A stretch of 64,000 nt of DNA from Candidatus Gastranaerophilales bacterium (GTDB taxonomy: Bacteria > Cyanobacteriota > Vampirovibrionia > Gastranaerophilales > Gastranaerophilaceae), in NCBI GenBank assembly GCA_944326485.1, contig CALVED010000010.1, forward strand, positions 1-64,000. Direction: 5' to 3'. The notes under the pieces were generated by a model. That model was not told where the DNA came from. It did not search any database and was given only the letters and a program-made list of their open reading frames with translations. Position numbers and translations under genes: made by a program. Each line of letters opens with the position of its first letter. Within the stretch, counting starts at the first letter, position 1. This document shows, one piece after another, positions 42,415 through 51,800 of the stretch.

Positions 42415-43236
42415 TTATTTTGAAACTTTCATTTTGTCAGAGCGATTAGCATTAAGAATATTTCTCAATTTCATAATAGCTTGAGCATGGATTTGACAAA
42501 CTCTTGATTCAGAAACTTCAATATTTTCGCCGATTTCTTTTAAAGTCATGTTTTCATGATAATAAAGAACCATAACCATACGTTCACGTTCCGGAAGTTT
42601 TTTCAATGCAGCTTGAAGTTCATTTCTAACATCTTTTTCTTCAAGTTTTTCTAATGGACTAACAGAACTTGTATCTTCGATAGTATCAATAATCTCAATA
42701 CCTTCATCACCTGAATATTTTTTATCGTATAAAGAACCAATAGAAGTATCTTCAGCCAGCGTAGAAACAACTTTAGATTTATCTATGCCAAGATAATCAG
42801 CTATTTCATCATTAGTTGGAGTACGTCCATATTTTTGTTTTAGCTTTTCAGTAGCAATCTTAATATCTTTAATTTTTTTTCTTGTGCTGCGAGGTAGCCA
42901 ATCCTGAGAACGTATTTTATCAATAATACTTCCTCTTATTCTCATAATAGCGTATGTTTCGAAATGTGCACCCTTATCCGGAGAAAATTTTTCAATAGCA
43001 TCAATTAAACCTTCAACACCAAAACTCGTAATATCCTCAATGGCGAAGTTAGGAGGTAAATTTAACTTTATTCTTCCTATTACATATTTTGTTAGATATA
43101 TATATTGAACTATAATTTCATCACGTAATTTTTTATTAGACTTATCTTTTAAATATAAAGCCCAAAGGCTTTCAAGTTCAGAATCCGAAAGTCTTTTAAT
43201 ATTATTATATGAATTATATTCTATATTATCACTCAT
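42415..43236 (-). CDS. FliA/WhiG-type RNA polymerase sigma factor
   Basis: Encodes 273 residues with regions 2, 3 and 4 of alternative sigma factors: IVQYIYLTKYVIGRI, EDITSFGVEGLIDAIEKFSPDKGAHFETYAIMRIRGSIIDKIRSQDWLPRSTRKK (typical FliA/WhiG DWxPR), KYGRTPTNDEIADYLG and ERERMVMVLYYHENMTLKEIGENIEVSESRVCQIHAQA. It directs transcription of flagellar, developmental or stress genes. No flagellar gene is in the window. It is convergent with csaB. Confidence 0.92.
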   Translation of the reverse strand: MSDNIEYNSYNNIKRLSDSELESLWALYLKDKSNKKLRDEIIVQYIYLTKYVIGRIKLNLPPNFAIEDITSFGVEGLIDAIEKFSPDKGAHFETYAIMRIRGSIIDKIRSQDWLPRSTRKKIKDIKIATEKLKQKYGRTPTNDEIADYLGIDKSKVVSTLAEDTSIGSLYDKKYSGDEGIEIIDTIEDTSSVSPLEKLEEKDVRNELQAALKKLPERERMVMVLYYHENMTLKEIGENIEVSESRVCQIHAQAIMKLRNILNANRSDKMKVSK

Positions 43237-43327
43237 GAATGTCCACTATGAATAAGTATAACAATACAATTGTATTCATATAGCAATAATATCAAATCAT
43301 ATAAATAAATGAAGTTTTAAAATATCT

Positions 43328-43903
43328 TTATTTATTTATCAGGAAATGCATTTGTTTAATTTTCTTTTGCCAAAAAATCGAAGAATCTATATTTAGAACA
43401 TATGTTTCTCCAAACATATTTTTCTCATATGTACTTTGATTTTCCGCAGAAATAAAATCTTCTGCAATTAAAATTTTCTTAATTTTATTCTTAATTAATA
43501 AAGGGAATAAAAGATTTATTTTTAACTGTTTATTTGTTGTATTATATAAAGCTTTTTCAACTGCAACTTGTAGCAATATATTTATAACCTGATCAAAATC
43601 AAATCCTTGTTCTATGTTTAGATTAATAATATAAACACTATCTTTATAAACACGAAGATCCATATTACCAAGTAATTTATCATGATCATCTTTTAGAGCA
43701 TATTTTTCAAGGCTATTTTTAGAAGAAAATTTTCTAAATAAAGAAGTCTGAATAGATTTATATGAAAAGAAAAACTTTCTCTGAAGCAAAGCTATTTCTT
43801 TTATTTTCTCCCAACGAGGAAGGAGGTATGCATCATTTAGTAAATTTTCTACTATTTTTAAATTTTGTTCTTTTTTATCATGTTTTAATATTGAATTTAT
43901 CAT
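43328..43903 (-). CDS. Protein of unknown function (about 190 residues)
   Basis: Soluble, basic, with helical N-terminus (LLNDAYLLPRWEKIKEIALLQRKFFFSYKSIQTSLFRKFSS) and an alpha/beta C-terminal half (LLGNMDLRVYKDSVYIINLNIEQGFDFDQVINILLQVAVEKAL, KIKKILIAEDFISAENQSTYEKNMFGETYVLNID) that faintly resembles an acetyltransferase fold. No acetyl-CoA loop is visible. I chose the ATG at 43903; TATAAT lies close upstream. An upstream TTG at 43933 is possible. It follows the sigma factor's upstream gap on the same strand. Confidence 0.6.
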   Translation of the reverse strand: MINSILKHDKKEQNLKIVENLLNDAYLLPRWEKIKEIALLQRKFFFSYKSIQTSLFRKFSSKNSLEKYALKDDHDKLLGNMDLRVYKDSVYIINLNIEQGFDFDQVINILLQVAVEKALYNTTNKQLKINLLFPLLIKNKIKKILIAEDFISAENQSTYEKNMFGETYVLNIDSSIFWQKKIKQMHFLINK

Positions 43904-44081
43904 AAAATTATATTTTACCTGAACTCTCAACAAAAAGAGAATATAATATATTCTTACTTATTATTCATTCTTATGCTAGTGGATAAGTCTCCATACCGCC
44001 AAGATAATTAACTCATTTTATATTTTAATTCAAAATATGTCAAATAATACATTTTAAATTAAAATATTTACATATGTAAAA

Positions 44082-45119
44082 CTATCTTTTATAAAAAATA
44101 TTTTTACTTTTTATATTATGTCTATTTAAGTACCAAACATATAAAAATTTGTTATTAATAAGAAAAGATTTTTTTATTTTTCTATTTTGAAGAACATAAG
44201 ACAAAAAACTATATGTAAGTATTTTAATCTGAAATTTATCAGCAAGATGTTGAAAATAATCGTAAAGGAGATAAATGTGAGGGGAAACATCTTTATTATT
44301 ATATTTTCTAGCATATTGAACTTCGATATCGACAGCAATAGTTTTTACTTTTATAGTATTTAATAATAAGAAAAACTTATCAATCTCATTAACATTATCA
44401 TTAACTCCAGGGATAATAATATATTTCAATATCAAATTTTGATTATTATTTTCTGCAGCTTTAATATATTTTTCAATGTTTTTACAGACATTATCAAATG
44501 CATCAACCTGTTTAATTTGTTTGTATGTTTGACTACAACCGGAATCAATAGAAACTACAGCCGAAGCCATATTCTTTCTTAAAGCATCTTCTAATGTATT
44601 ACTATATTTTATAGCACTTGTATGAACCCTTACCATAGTTCCATGTTCAGTAAATAAGTTAATCAGTTCATCAAAGTTTTGCATTAAAGTTGGCTCTCCA
44701 CCTTGAAAAGTAGCCTCTCCGCCAGATTTATAAAAACCTTTTTCAATTAAGTCTAAAATAACAGGATATGTATTATAGTTTAAATCACCGCCACTATACT
44801 CATCACTGCAATATATACATTTAGCATTACAAACTCTACAATGGGAAAAGTGAAATTGAGATATCTTTCTCTCATTTGTAAAATTATATTCACCAAGATG
44901 ATAACATCCTTCACACTCATAAATTGTTTTTTCTTTTTGTTTCTCAATTCTTTTAGCTTTAATATCAAAAAGCATGTTCCAATCTATTGGTTGTCCGTGA
45001 TAATTATCAATCAGAATGGGGAGTCCTCTTCCGTCATTATGAGATATACAACAATCACAAACAGTATTAAGATCAAAATTAATACCTGATTCAAGAAAAA
45101 CACAACCTAAATTATTCAT
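44082..45119 (-). CDS. Radical SAM protein of unknown substrate
   Basis: Encodes 345 residues. The CX3CX2C cluster (Cys97, Cys101, Cys104 in CNAKCIYCSDEYSGG) is followed by FQGGEPTLMQNFDEL. Before it lie extra cysteines (CDCCISH, ECEGCYH) that could hold a second cluster or zinc. The rest is the usual partial barrel (VSIDSGCSQTYKQIKQVDAF, KYIIIPGVNDNVNEI). The C-terminal 80 residues are basic and hydrophobic, with no SPASM domain. No precursor peptide or partner gene adjoins. TTGGAG precedes the ATG. Reaction unknown. Confidence 0.85.
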   Translation of the reverse strand: MNNLGCVFLESGINFDLNTVCDCCISHNDGRGLPILIDNYHGQPIDWNMLFDIKAKRIEKQKEKTIYECEGCYHLGEYNFTNERKISQFHFSHCRVCNAKCIYCSDEYSGGDLNYNTYPVILDLIEKGFYKSGGEATFQGGEPTLMQNFDELINLFTEHGTMVRVHTSAIKYSNTLEDALRKNMASAVVSIDSGCSQTYKQIKQVDAFDNVCKNIEKYIKAAENNNQNLILKYIIIPGVNDNVNEIDKFFLLLNTIKVKTIAVDIEVQYARKYNNKDVSPHIYLLYDYFQHLADKFQIKILTYSFLSYVLQNRKIKKSFLINNKFLYVWYLNRHNIKSKNIFYKR

Positions 45120-45138
45120 AATATAACTCCAAGAATAA

Positions 45139-45172
45139 AAGAAAAGAACAACTTAATTGTTGTTCTTTTCTT
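45139..45172 (-). terminator. Rho-independent terminator after rpmA
   Basis: A perfect 14-bp stem (45139-45152 with 45159-45172, AAGAAAAGAACAAC and its complement) has a six-base loop and is followed on the minus strand by TTTTATT. It separates rpmA from the radical SAM gene. Confidence 0.85.
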
Positions 45173-45187
45173 CCAATAAATAATTAT

Positions 45188-45442
45188 TTATTCAGCATAA
45201 ACACTAACTTGTCTTCTGTCACGTTTATGAGGTTCAAATTTAACTACACCATCAATCAAAGCGAAAAGAGTATAGTCTTTACCCATACCAACATTATTAC
45301 CCGGATGGAATTTTGTTCCTTTTTGACGAACAATAATATTACCTGTAGTAACAGCCTCACCGCCGAATTTTTTAACGCCTAATCGTTTACTTTCACTGTC
45401 ACGACCGTTTTTACTCGATCCGACACCTTTCTTATGTGCCAT
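45188..45442 (-). CDS. rpmA: 50S ribosomal protein L27
   Basis: Encodes 84 residues: [70 protein letters not shown], the full bacterial L27 sequence, with its flexible N-terminus reaching the peptidyl transferase centre. It begins with AHKKG without the cleaved N-terminal extension of many Firmicutes. It forms the usual rplU-rpmA operon, 30 bases behind rplU, and ends at a strong terminator. Confidence 0.97.
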   Translation of the reverse strand: MAHKKGVGSSKNGRDSESKRLGVKKFGGEAVTTGNIIVRQKGTKFHPGNNVGMGKDYTLFALIDGVVKFEPHKRDRRQVSVYAE

Positions 45443-45472
45443 TTTATAATCTCCTTAAATTAATTTTTAACA

Positions 45473-45817
45473 TTATTCTTCAGAAGCAGTCTCAGCTTTT
45501 TTTGCAGATGTTCTGATTTTATTAATCATAACTCTGGTAAAGTTTTGTCTGTGACCATTTTTTCTTCTGTAACCTTTTTTAGCTCTTTGTTTATAAACTA
45601 GAACTTTTTTAGTTTTGTCATGCTTAACAATAACACCTTCAACACTGGCATTTTTTACATAAGGTTGACCAACTTTTGATTTTTTACCATTAACAAGCAT
45701 AACAACATTTTCAAAAACTATTTTTGAATCTGCTGCATCTTCTAATAATTCAACATCAACGTAACGACCTTCTGTAACTTGATATTGTTTTCCGCCTGTT
45801 TCAATAATTGCGAACAT
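45473..45817 (-). CDS. rplU: 50S ribosomal protein L21
   Basis: Encodes 114 residues: MFAIIETGGKQYQVTEGRYVDVELL, then KAKKGYRRKNGHRQNFTRVMINKI near the C-terminus, where L21 contacts 23S rRNA. A short acidic tail (KKAETASEE) follows. AAAGGAAT precedes the ATG. First gene of the rplU-rpmA operon. An inverted repeat in the leader (45838-45873) may be an autoregulatory structure. Confidence 0.97.
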   Translation of the reverse strand: MFAIIETGGKQYQVTEGRYVDVELLEDAADSKIVFENVVMLVNGKKSKVGQPYVKNASVEGVIVKHDKTKKVLVYKQRAKKGYRRKNGHRQNFTRVMINKIRTSAKKAETASEE

Positions 45818-45837
45818 TTTTTATTCCTTTCATTTTA

Positions 45838-45873
45838 GGTACCGTAGCATATAGCATTTATAAACGGTATACC
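45838..45873 (-). promoter_or_regulatory. Candidate ribosomal-protein leader hairpin upstream of rplU
   Basis: GGTACCGT (45838-45845) can pair with ACGGTATACC (45864-45873) with a two-base bulge, about 20 bases before rplU. Ribosomal protein leaders of the L21 type are known in other phyla. No alignment was done. Confidence 0.3.
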
Positions 45874-45972
45874 TTTCTACACACATGTAAAACACAATTT
45901 TACATTATATGAAATTTTAACCTGCTCAAAATTCATTGTCAACAATATGTAAAGGCTGAAAAATTACAGTTA

Positions 45973-46515
45973 TTAGATATTATCTCCAAATTTCAAATGA
46001 ATTGATTTAATCAAATCATCAACACTTTTTATAAGCTCTTCAAATGTTCCATCATTATGAATTACGTAGTCCCAATCTTTTATGTTATCAAGCTGAGTTT
46101 CAGTTGCATCATTAACAGAAGTAAGCAAACCTCTTTTGGCTCTTACCTCTGGTGATGCTTCTACTCTAATAGTAAAAGCATCGTGAGCCTTAAATAAATC
46201 CAGTTCATGTTTAACTCTAATATCCGTAACAATTGTATTTCCCGGATATTCAATAATTGAGTTTAACCAAAAATCAGGGTTTTGAGCTCTGCCCCAATCA
46301 CCCAAATCAATTAAATCTTGACGGTATCTGGATTTATTTTTTTCTATTTCATCTATACTTAAACCGGTATTTTGCGAATACATTAATTTTATTGCATCAG
46401 CAATTCCAATTCTTTTGAAGGAATGAAATTTATCTAATAATATTTTTGCAACAGTATCTTTTCCAGAAAATTGTTTTCCGGAAAAAACAATAATTTTTTT
46501 TTGATTATTCTTCAT
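45973..46515 (-). CDS. Deoxynucleoside monophosphate kinase-like P-loop protein
   Basis: Encodes 180 residues: Walker A in IIVFSGKQFSGKDTVAKILLDKF, then IGIADAIKLMYSQNTGLS, DWGRAQNPDFWLNSIIEYPGNTIVTDIRVKHELDLFKAHDAFTIRVEASPEVRAKRG. The fold matches dNMP kinase or dephospho-CoA-kinase-like enzymes that phosphorylate nucleotides. The start overlaps the rpsA stop by 11 bases. Substrate unresolved. Confidence 0.8.
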   Translation of the reverse strand: MKNNQKKIIVFSGKQFSGKDTVAKILLDKFHSFKRIGIADAIKLMYSQNTGLSIDEIEKNKSRYRQDLIDLGDWGRAQNPDFWLNSIIEYPGNTIVTDIRVKHELDLFKAHDAFTIRVEASPEVRAKRGLLTSVNDATETQLDNIKDWDYVIHNDGTFEELIKSVDDLIKSIHLKFGDNI

Positions 46516-47563
46516 TTTTAATACTTAAACTAATTCTCCTGTCATCAGGATTAAACTTTAATATAGTTGTTTGAATTTTATCACCAACTTTTAAAATTAC
46601 ATTTTTCTGATTTTGATATTCAATTAGTTCATTGTTTGGAAGCAAAGCTTCAACACCAGGAAATACCTCTACAAAAGCACCAAAATGTTTAATTCTGGTA
46701 ATTGTACCTTCTATGACGTCACCATCTTTAATTTTGTCCTTAGCTTCAAGCCAAGGATCTTTTTCTAAGTTTTTAAGACTTAAGCTGACTCTTTGCTTAT
46801 CATGATCAATAACAATAACTTCAACATTAACTATATCACCAACTTTTAAGACATCAGAAGGATGATCTACCCATCTCCAAGAAATTTGAGATAAAGGCAA
46901 CAATGCATCAACACCGCCTATATCTATAAATGCACCAAAATCAGTGATTCTAACAACTTCACCTTTAACAATTTGTCCTATTTCGATTGTTTCAAATAAA
47001 TCTTTTTTATTATCTTCTTTATCTTCAGAATAAACTTTTCTATTAGAAAGAATAAAGTTTCCTTGTTGAATATCCATAGTAAGAATTTTCAAATCTAATT
47101 TTTCACCTACAACATTTTCAGTTGACTTTAATTTTAAATGACTTGAAGGAACAAATCCTCTAACTCCTTTAACTTCAACAAGAATACCGCCTTTAACAAC
47201 TGAGACAATAACACCTTCAACAGTTGCATCTTCAGCTTTTAATTTTTCAAGTTCTCTCCAGCTGTACGCCATAGCAACTTTCTTATAAGAAAGCATAAAA
47301 CGACCATCTTCATCTTCTTCTCTAATTATCAAAAATTCATATTCATTATTTTTCTTTAGGGTTTCTTCTAATGGTACATCTTTATCTACAATTGCTTCTT
47401 TTATTGGGACATAAGCAGCTGTTTTAGCTCCAATATCAACAATAACACCTGTCGAATCATAAGAACAAACTATACCTTTAACAAGATCTCCTTTTTGAAA
47501 GCTGTAATCATATTTATTAAGAAGTTCCTCAAATTGTGCATCTGTATAATTTTGTTCGCTCAT
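46505..47563 (-). CDS. rpsA: 30S ribosomal protein S1
   Basis: Encodes 352 residues with four S1 (OB-fold) domains: GDLVKGIVCSYDSTGVIVDIGAKTAAYVPIKE, ATVEGVIVSVVKGGILVEVKGVRGFVPSSHL, GQIVKGEVVRITDFGAFIDIGGVDALLPLSQISWRWVDHPSDVLKVGD and GDVIEGTITRIKHFGAFVEVFPGVEALLPNNEL. This four-domain size is usual in cyanobacteria and many non-enteric bacteria (E. coli S1 has six). It helps mRNA bind the 30S subunit. The gene is followed by the kinase-like gene with an 11-base overlap. Confidence 0.95.
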   Translation of the reverse strand: MSEQNYTDAQFEELLNKYDYSFQKGDLVKGIVCSYDSTGVIVDIGAKTAAYVPIKEAIVDKDVPLEETLKKNNEYEFLIIREEDEDGRFMLSYKKVAMAYSWRELEKLKAEDATVEGVIVSVVKGGILVEVKGVRGFVPSSHLKLKSTENVVGEKLDLKILTMDIQQGNFILSNRKVYSEDKEDNKKDLFETIEIGQIVKGEVVRITDFGAFIDIGGVDALLPLSQISWRWVDHPSDVLKVGDIVNVEVIVIDHDKQRVSLSLKNLEKDPWLEAKDKIKDGDVIEGTITRIKHFGAFVEVFPGVEALLPNNELIEYQNQKNVILKVGDKIQTTILKFNPDDRRISLSIKNEE

Positions 47564-47702
47564 TCTCTTTTACCCTCTATACTGTAAACGTGTTATTATG
47601 TGTATACATTATACAGCTTTTTCCGCACGTTGTAAAGATTTTCACCTATTTAAAGCTTCTATCTTGCTTTATATATGAATTAATATAATGTAAAACCATA
47701 AT

Positions 47703-48602
47703 TTAACAGATGTAACATTCAAAAAGCCCTTTTGAAATACTATTATTCTTCAATTTATTTAAGGCTCTTGATTCTGTTTGTCTTATACATTCTTTTGTCA
47801 CGCCAAATATTCTTCCAATATCTTCTAATGTTTGTCTTTGATTACCATTTAATCCAAATCTTAAAGTTATAACTTTTTGCTCTCTATCTTTTAAATTATT
47901 TAGAAGATTAACAATGTCTTTTTTCATTGACTCATACTCAATTTCCTTTTGAACAGAAACTTTTGTATCTTCAATAATATCAATTAGCCTAACTTCAGAG
48001 CCATTTGTCATTTCATATTCACCTTCTAAAGACAAAGTTTTTTTGTATGCTCCTAAAAAATTATTTATTTTTTCAAGCTCTATATTCATTTTCTTTGCAA
48101 CATCGCTAATTTTTACTTCTTTATGTGTTTCCTTTTCCATTTCAGATTTTAGTTTAGAATACTTAGATAAAGTTTCTTGAATATAAACAGGTATTTTAAC
48201 ACTGTGAGACTGTTCCGATATTGCTTTAAACATTGCTTGTTTTATCCACCAAGAAGCATAAGTTGAAAATCTATACCCGAATTTCCAATTAAATTTATCA
48301 ACAGCAACCATTAATCCAATATTTCCTTCTTGGATTAAATCAATCATTGGAAGTTTGCTTGAATGAATAACTTTTTTTGCAATTGTAACAACTAATTTCA
48401 AATTAGCTCTTATTAGTCTTTGCTTTGCATGTATATCCCCATCTTTAGCCATTTTTGCATATTCTTGTTCTTCTTCAATTGTTAAATTGCGAATTTTAGA
48501 TATTTCTTTTATGTAATTTGATAAATTTTGATCTGAAAATAAAGGATTTGATATATTATCCGTTAGTTCTGATTCTTCTTTAATTAAACAATTAAAAGCC
48601 AT
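47703..48602 (-). CDS. Primary-type (group 1/2) sigma-70 factor
   Basis: Encodes 299 residues with conserved regions 2 (LIRANLKLVVTIAKKVIHSSKLPMIDLIQEGNIGLMVAVDKFNWKFGYRFSTYASWWIKQAMFKAI), 3 and 4 (LKDREQKVITLRFGLNGNQRQTLEDIGRIFGVTKECIRQTESRALNKLK). YRFSTYASWWIKQA is the -10-reading helix. It lacks the long acidic N-terminus of RpoD and ends with GLFECYIC, so it is a group 2-like sigma. It is divergent from the helicase gene across 281 bases. Confidence 0.92.
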   Translation of the reverse strand: MAFNCLIKEESELTDNISNPLFSDQNLSNYIKEISKIRNLTIEEEQEYAKMAKDGDIHAKQRLIRANLKLVVTIAKKVIHSSKLPMIDLIQEGNIGLMVAVDKFNWKFGYRFSTYASWWIKQAMFKAISEQSHSVKIPVYIQETLSKYSKLKSEMEKETHKEVKISDVAKKMNIELEKINNFLGAYKKTLSLEGEYEMTNGSEVRLIDIIEDTKVSVQKEIEYESMKKDIVNLLNNLKDREQKVITLRFGLNGNQRQTLEDIGRIFGVTKECIRQTESRALNKLKNNSISKGLFECYIC

Positions 48603-48883
48603 AATAATACTCCTGATTTACTAATAATACACACACATTTTTGCAAAATTGCAGAGAAAATACGCCTATAATAAGGCTTGTTTTAAGATAGAGATTGGAA
48701 ATAATTTATTTTATGAATATATACTTTGTATATCTTTAATATATCACTTTGTATTTTTTATTTCAATCCTTTTATTAAGAGATGTAAAGTAAAAATTCAA
48801 ATTTTAAATATTTTTGTAATATGTCTTTACATTAAAATTGCTTATAAATTAATAGGTATAATGTATATACAGAGGGTAAATAT
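48603..48883. other. Divergent regulatory gap without a gene
   Basis: This gap separates the sigma factor (minus) and the helicase (plus). GCCTATAATAAGGC near 48664 is a short hairpin. TATAAT at 48857-48862 with AGAGGG at 48871 is a plausible helicase -10 box and ribosome binding site. I see no convincing -35 box and no ORF. Confidence 0.4.
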
Positions 48884-51800
48884 ATGCTAATAGAAGGAAG
48901 CTTTTCAATAGCAAGAGAAAATCTTTTAATAGAGAAATATGTTGAGCTGATAAATAATAATACAGCTTATGAAGATATTCTTGTTATATTATTAAATTCC
49001 TATCAAAAAGCAATATTTATAGATAAAGTAAAAGAAAAATTACCCGGCTATGATATTAATAAAGCAAAGATATTTACAGCAAACGGGTTATATTACAATG
49101 CATTTAAAGATAATGAAGATTATATAAAAAAACTTTTAAAATATAGTAAAGATGACAAAATAGAACTTTGCGGACTTGAAATATCACAATATATTTTCAA
49201 ACAAAGCATAAAAGAAGCAGATTTCAGTGACTATATATCAAAAATAAACTTACTTCATCAATTATTCAGAAGATATGCACTAATAGTTAATAACAACTTA
49301 TCAAAAGAAGACATAAAAAAACGTTCAAATATATTAAAAGAAAGTTTTTCTAATGATGCAAAAAAAGCAATTCAAGACTATAAATTAAAAACTATAGAAT
49401 ACAGAAGTTTTGATTACTTAAGGCAAGCTGCGATTTTTCCTTTAATATATAAAGAAACAAATTATTTCAAAGGAATTAAATATCTAATTGTTGATGATGC
49501 TGACGAAATAACATATTTAACGTGGGAATTTATCAATTACCTTTTACCACAATTAAAAGATTATATAATAGCCTATGATAGAAATGGCTCAACAAGATGC
49601 GGTTATCTATGTGCATACAAAAGCGGAATAAATGTATTTAAAAAGAAATATTCACCAAAAGAAATAACATTAAAAAACAAAAGTAAGTACAATGATATAG
49701 CTGAAGAATTTAGTAAAAATATAAAAACAGGCAATCTGACAAATCTTGAATTTTATAAGAAAGATTCTATCAGACGACTTGAAATGATTGATTCTGTCAT
49801 AAAAGATATAAACGAGCTAATTCCTCTTGGGGTTAAAACTCATGATATTGCAATAATAACACCATTAATTGATGATGTTTTGCTTAGTACATTAAAAGAA
49901 AAAATTTTCAACCTAAAATTTCAAGTAATTTCAGGAAATGAAAAATTATCAGATATAAAAGCAATAAAAAATACTTTAAGTATTCTAAAAATAATAAATA
50001 ATTTAGAAATAAATGATTATGAAATAAAAAGCATATTAATAAACTTATTAAACATTCCATATAGAAAATGTTATGAAATAATCCAAAATTTTAAATCTAC
50101 AAAAGAATTTATAGATATAAATATTGATAATTCAGAACATACAAATAAATATATAAAATTCAAAAATATCATAAAATCATTAAAAGAAATAAATTATTCT
50201 TTAACAGAACAAATTAAAATAATTTTTTCAAACTTAATAGAAGACAAAATAAAAAAAGAAGAACGTTCAAAATACGAATTTTTGATAAAAGAAGCAAATG
50301 GTTTTGAAAATACATTTAACGCAAAGATAAAAAATATAATATCTGAATTTATACTTCAAATAGAAAATAGTGTAATAAGTGAGAATCCAACAGATATATT
50401 AGCAATAGAAGAAAACAAAATTATAATAGCGACGGCGCAAAAAGTAATTGACTATAAAATTAAAACCAAATACCAATTTTGGCTGGATATATCAAATAAC
50501 GAATGGTTTAAACAAGATACAGGAACTCTATATAATGCTTGGGTATTTAATAGAGATTGGGATAAAGAAGAATATACCTTAGAAGATAATATAAAAAATA
50601 CCAGAGATAAAACATCAAGGATAATAAGAAAATTAATTTTATGCTGCGAAAAGGACATAAGATTATATTCCAGCTTATATGATAATACAGGAAATGAAAA
50701 TTTTGGCGGATTAAATGAATATATAGAAACAAAAGAACAAAAAAGAATCGTAACTAAAATAATTCCAAGAGATGACCAAAAACCGGTATTAGAATACAAA
50801 GAAGGTAAAATGGGAATTATGGCAGTTCCTGGTGCAGGTAAAACAACAATCTTACTTGCTTTAGTTTCAGAACTTATTAATTCCGGTGTGAATGCAGAAA
50901 ACATTTTTGTCCTTACATATATGGAATCAGCAGCAAAAAACTTTAAAGAACGAATAAAATCATATATAGATAATTCATCCCAATTACCAAATATTTCTAC
51001 CATTCATGGCCTGGCGTTAAGAATAATAAAAGAAAACGGAAATTATACAAAAGTAGGCTTGGATGAAAATTTTGAAATTTGCGATGATAATACAAAAGAA
51101 AGAATTTTAAAAGAAATTTTTTATAAACTAAAGATACAAGAAGATAAGTATGATAATTTTTTAAGAAGCATTTCAGTAGTTAAGTTATCGGAAAACAAAA
51201 AAGAATTGTACTCAAAATACAAAGATATCCAAGAGTTTTATAATTTTTATCAAGAATATAATATCACTTTAAAAAAGCTTAACTTAATTGATTATGATGA
51301 TATGCTGAGTTACGCTCTTTTAATATTAAAAAACAATAAGGAAATTGCTCAATATTATCAAGATTTATGTCAATATATAATTGAAGATGAAGCTCAAGAT
51401 TCTACAGAAATTCAACAAACTCTAATAAACTTACTAAGTATAAAGCATAAAAATATAATAAGATGCGGAGATATTAATCAAGCAATTACATCAACTTTTA
51501 CAAATTCAAACTTAGAAAGTTTCAAAGAATTTATAAAAGAAAATACAAAAATAGAAATGGTTTCATCACAAAGATGTGCACAACCAATATACAAGCTGGC
51601 AAATAAGATGATAAAAAATGCTTTTTCTACAGAAATTTATAAGAAAGCATTTTACCCTATTGAAATAATTGGCACACAAAATAATCCCAAAATAGAAATA
51701 AATCCTGAATCATTATATTTTGAAAAGGAAAATGAAGAAAAAGAATTTATTTTAAATACAATAAAACGCATACAAAAAGATAACTCCAATGCTTCCATTG

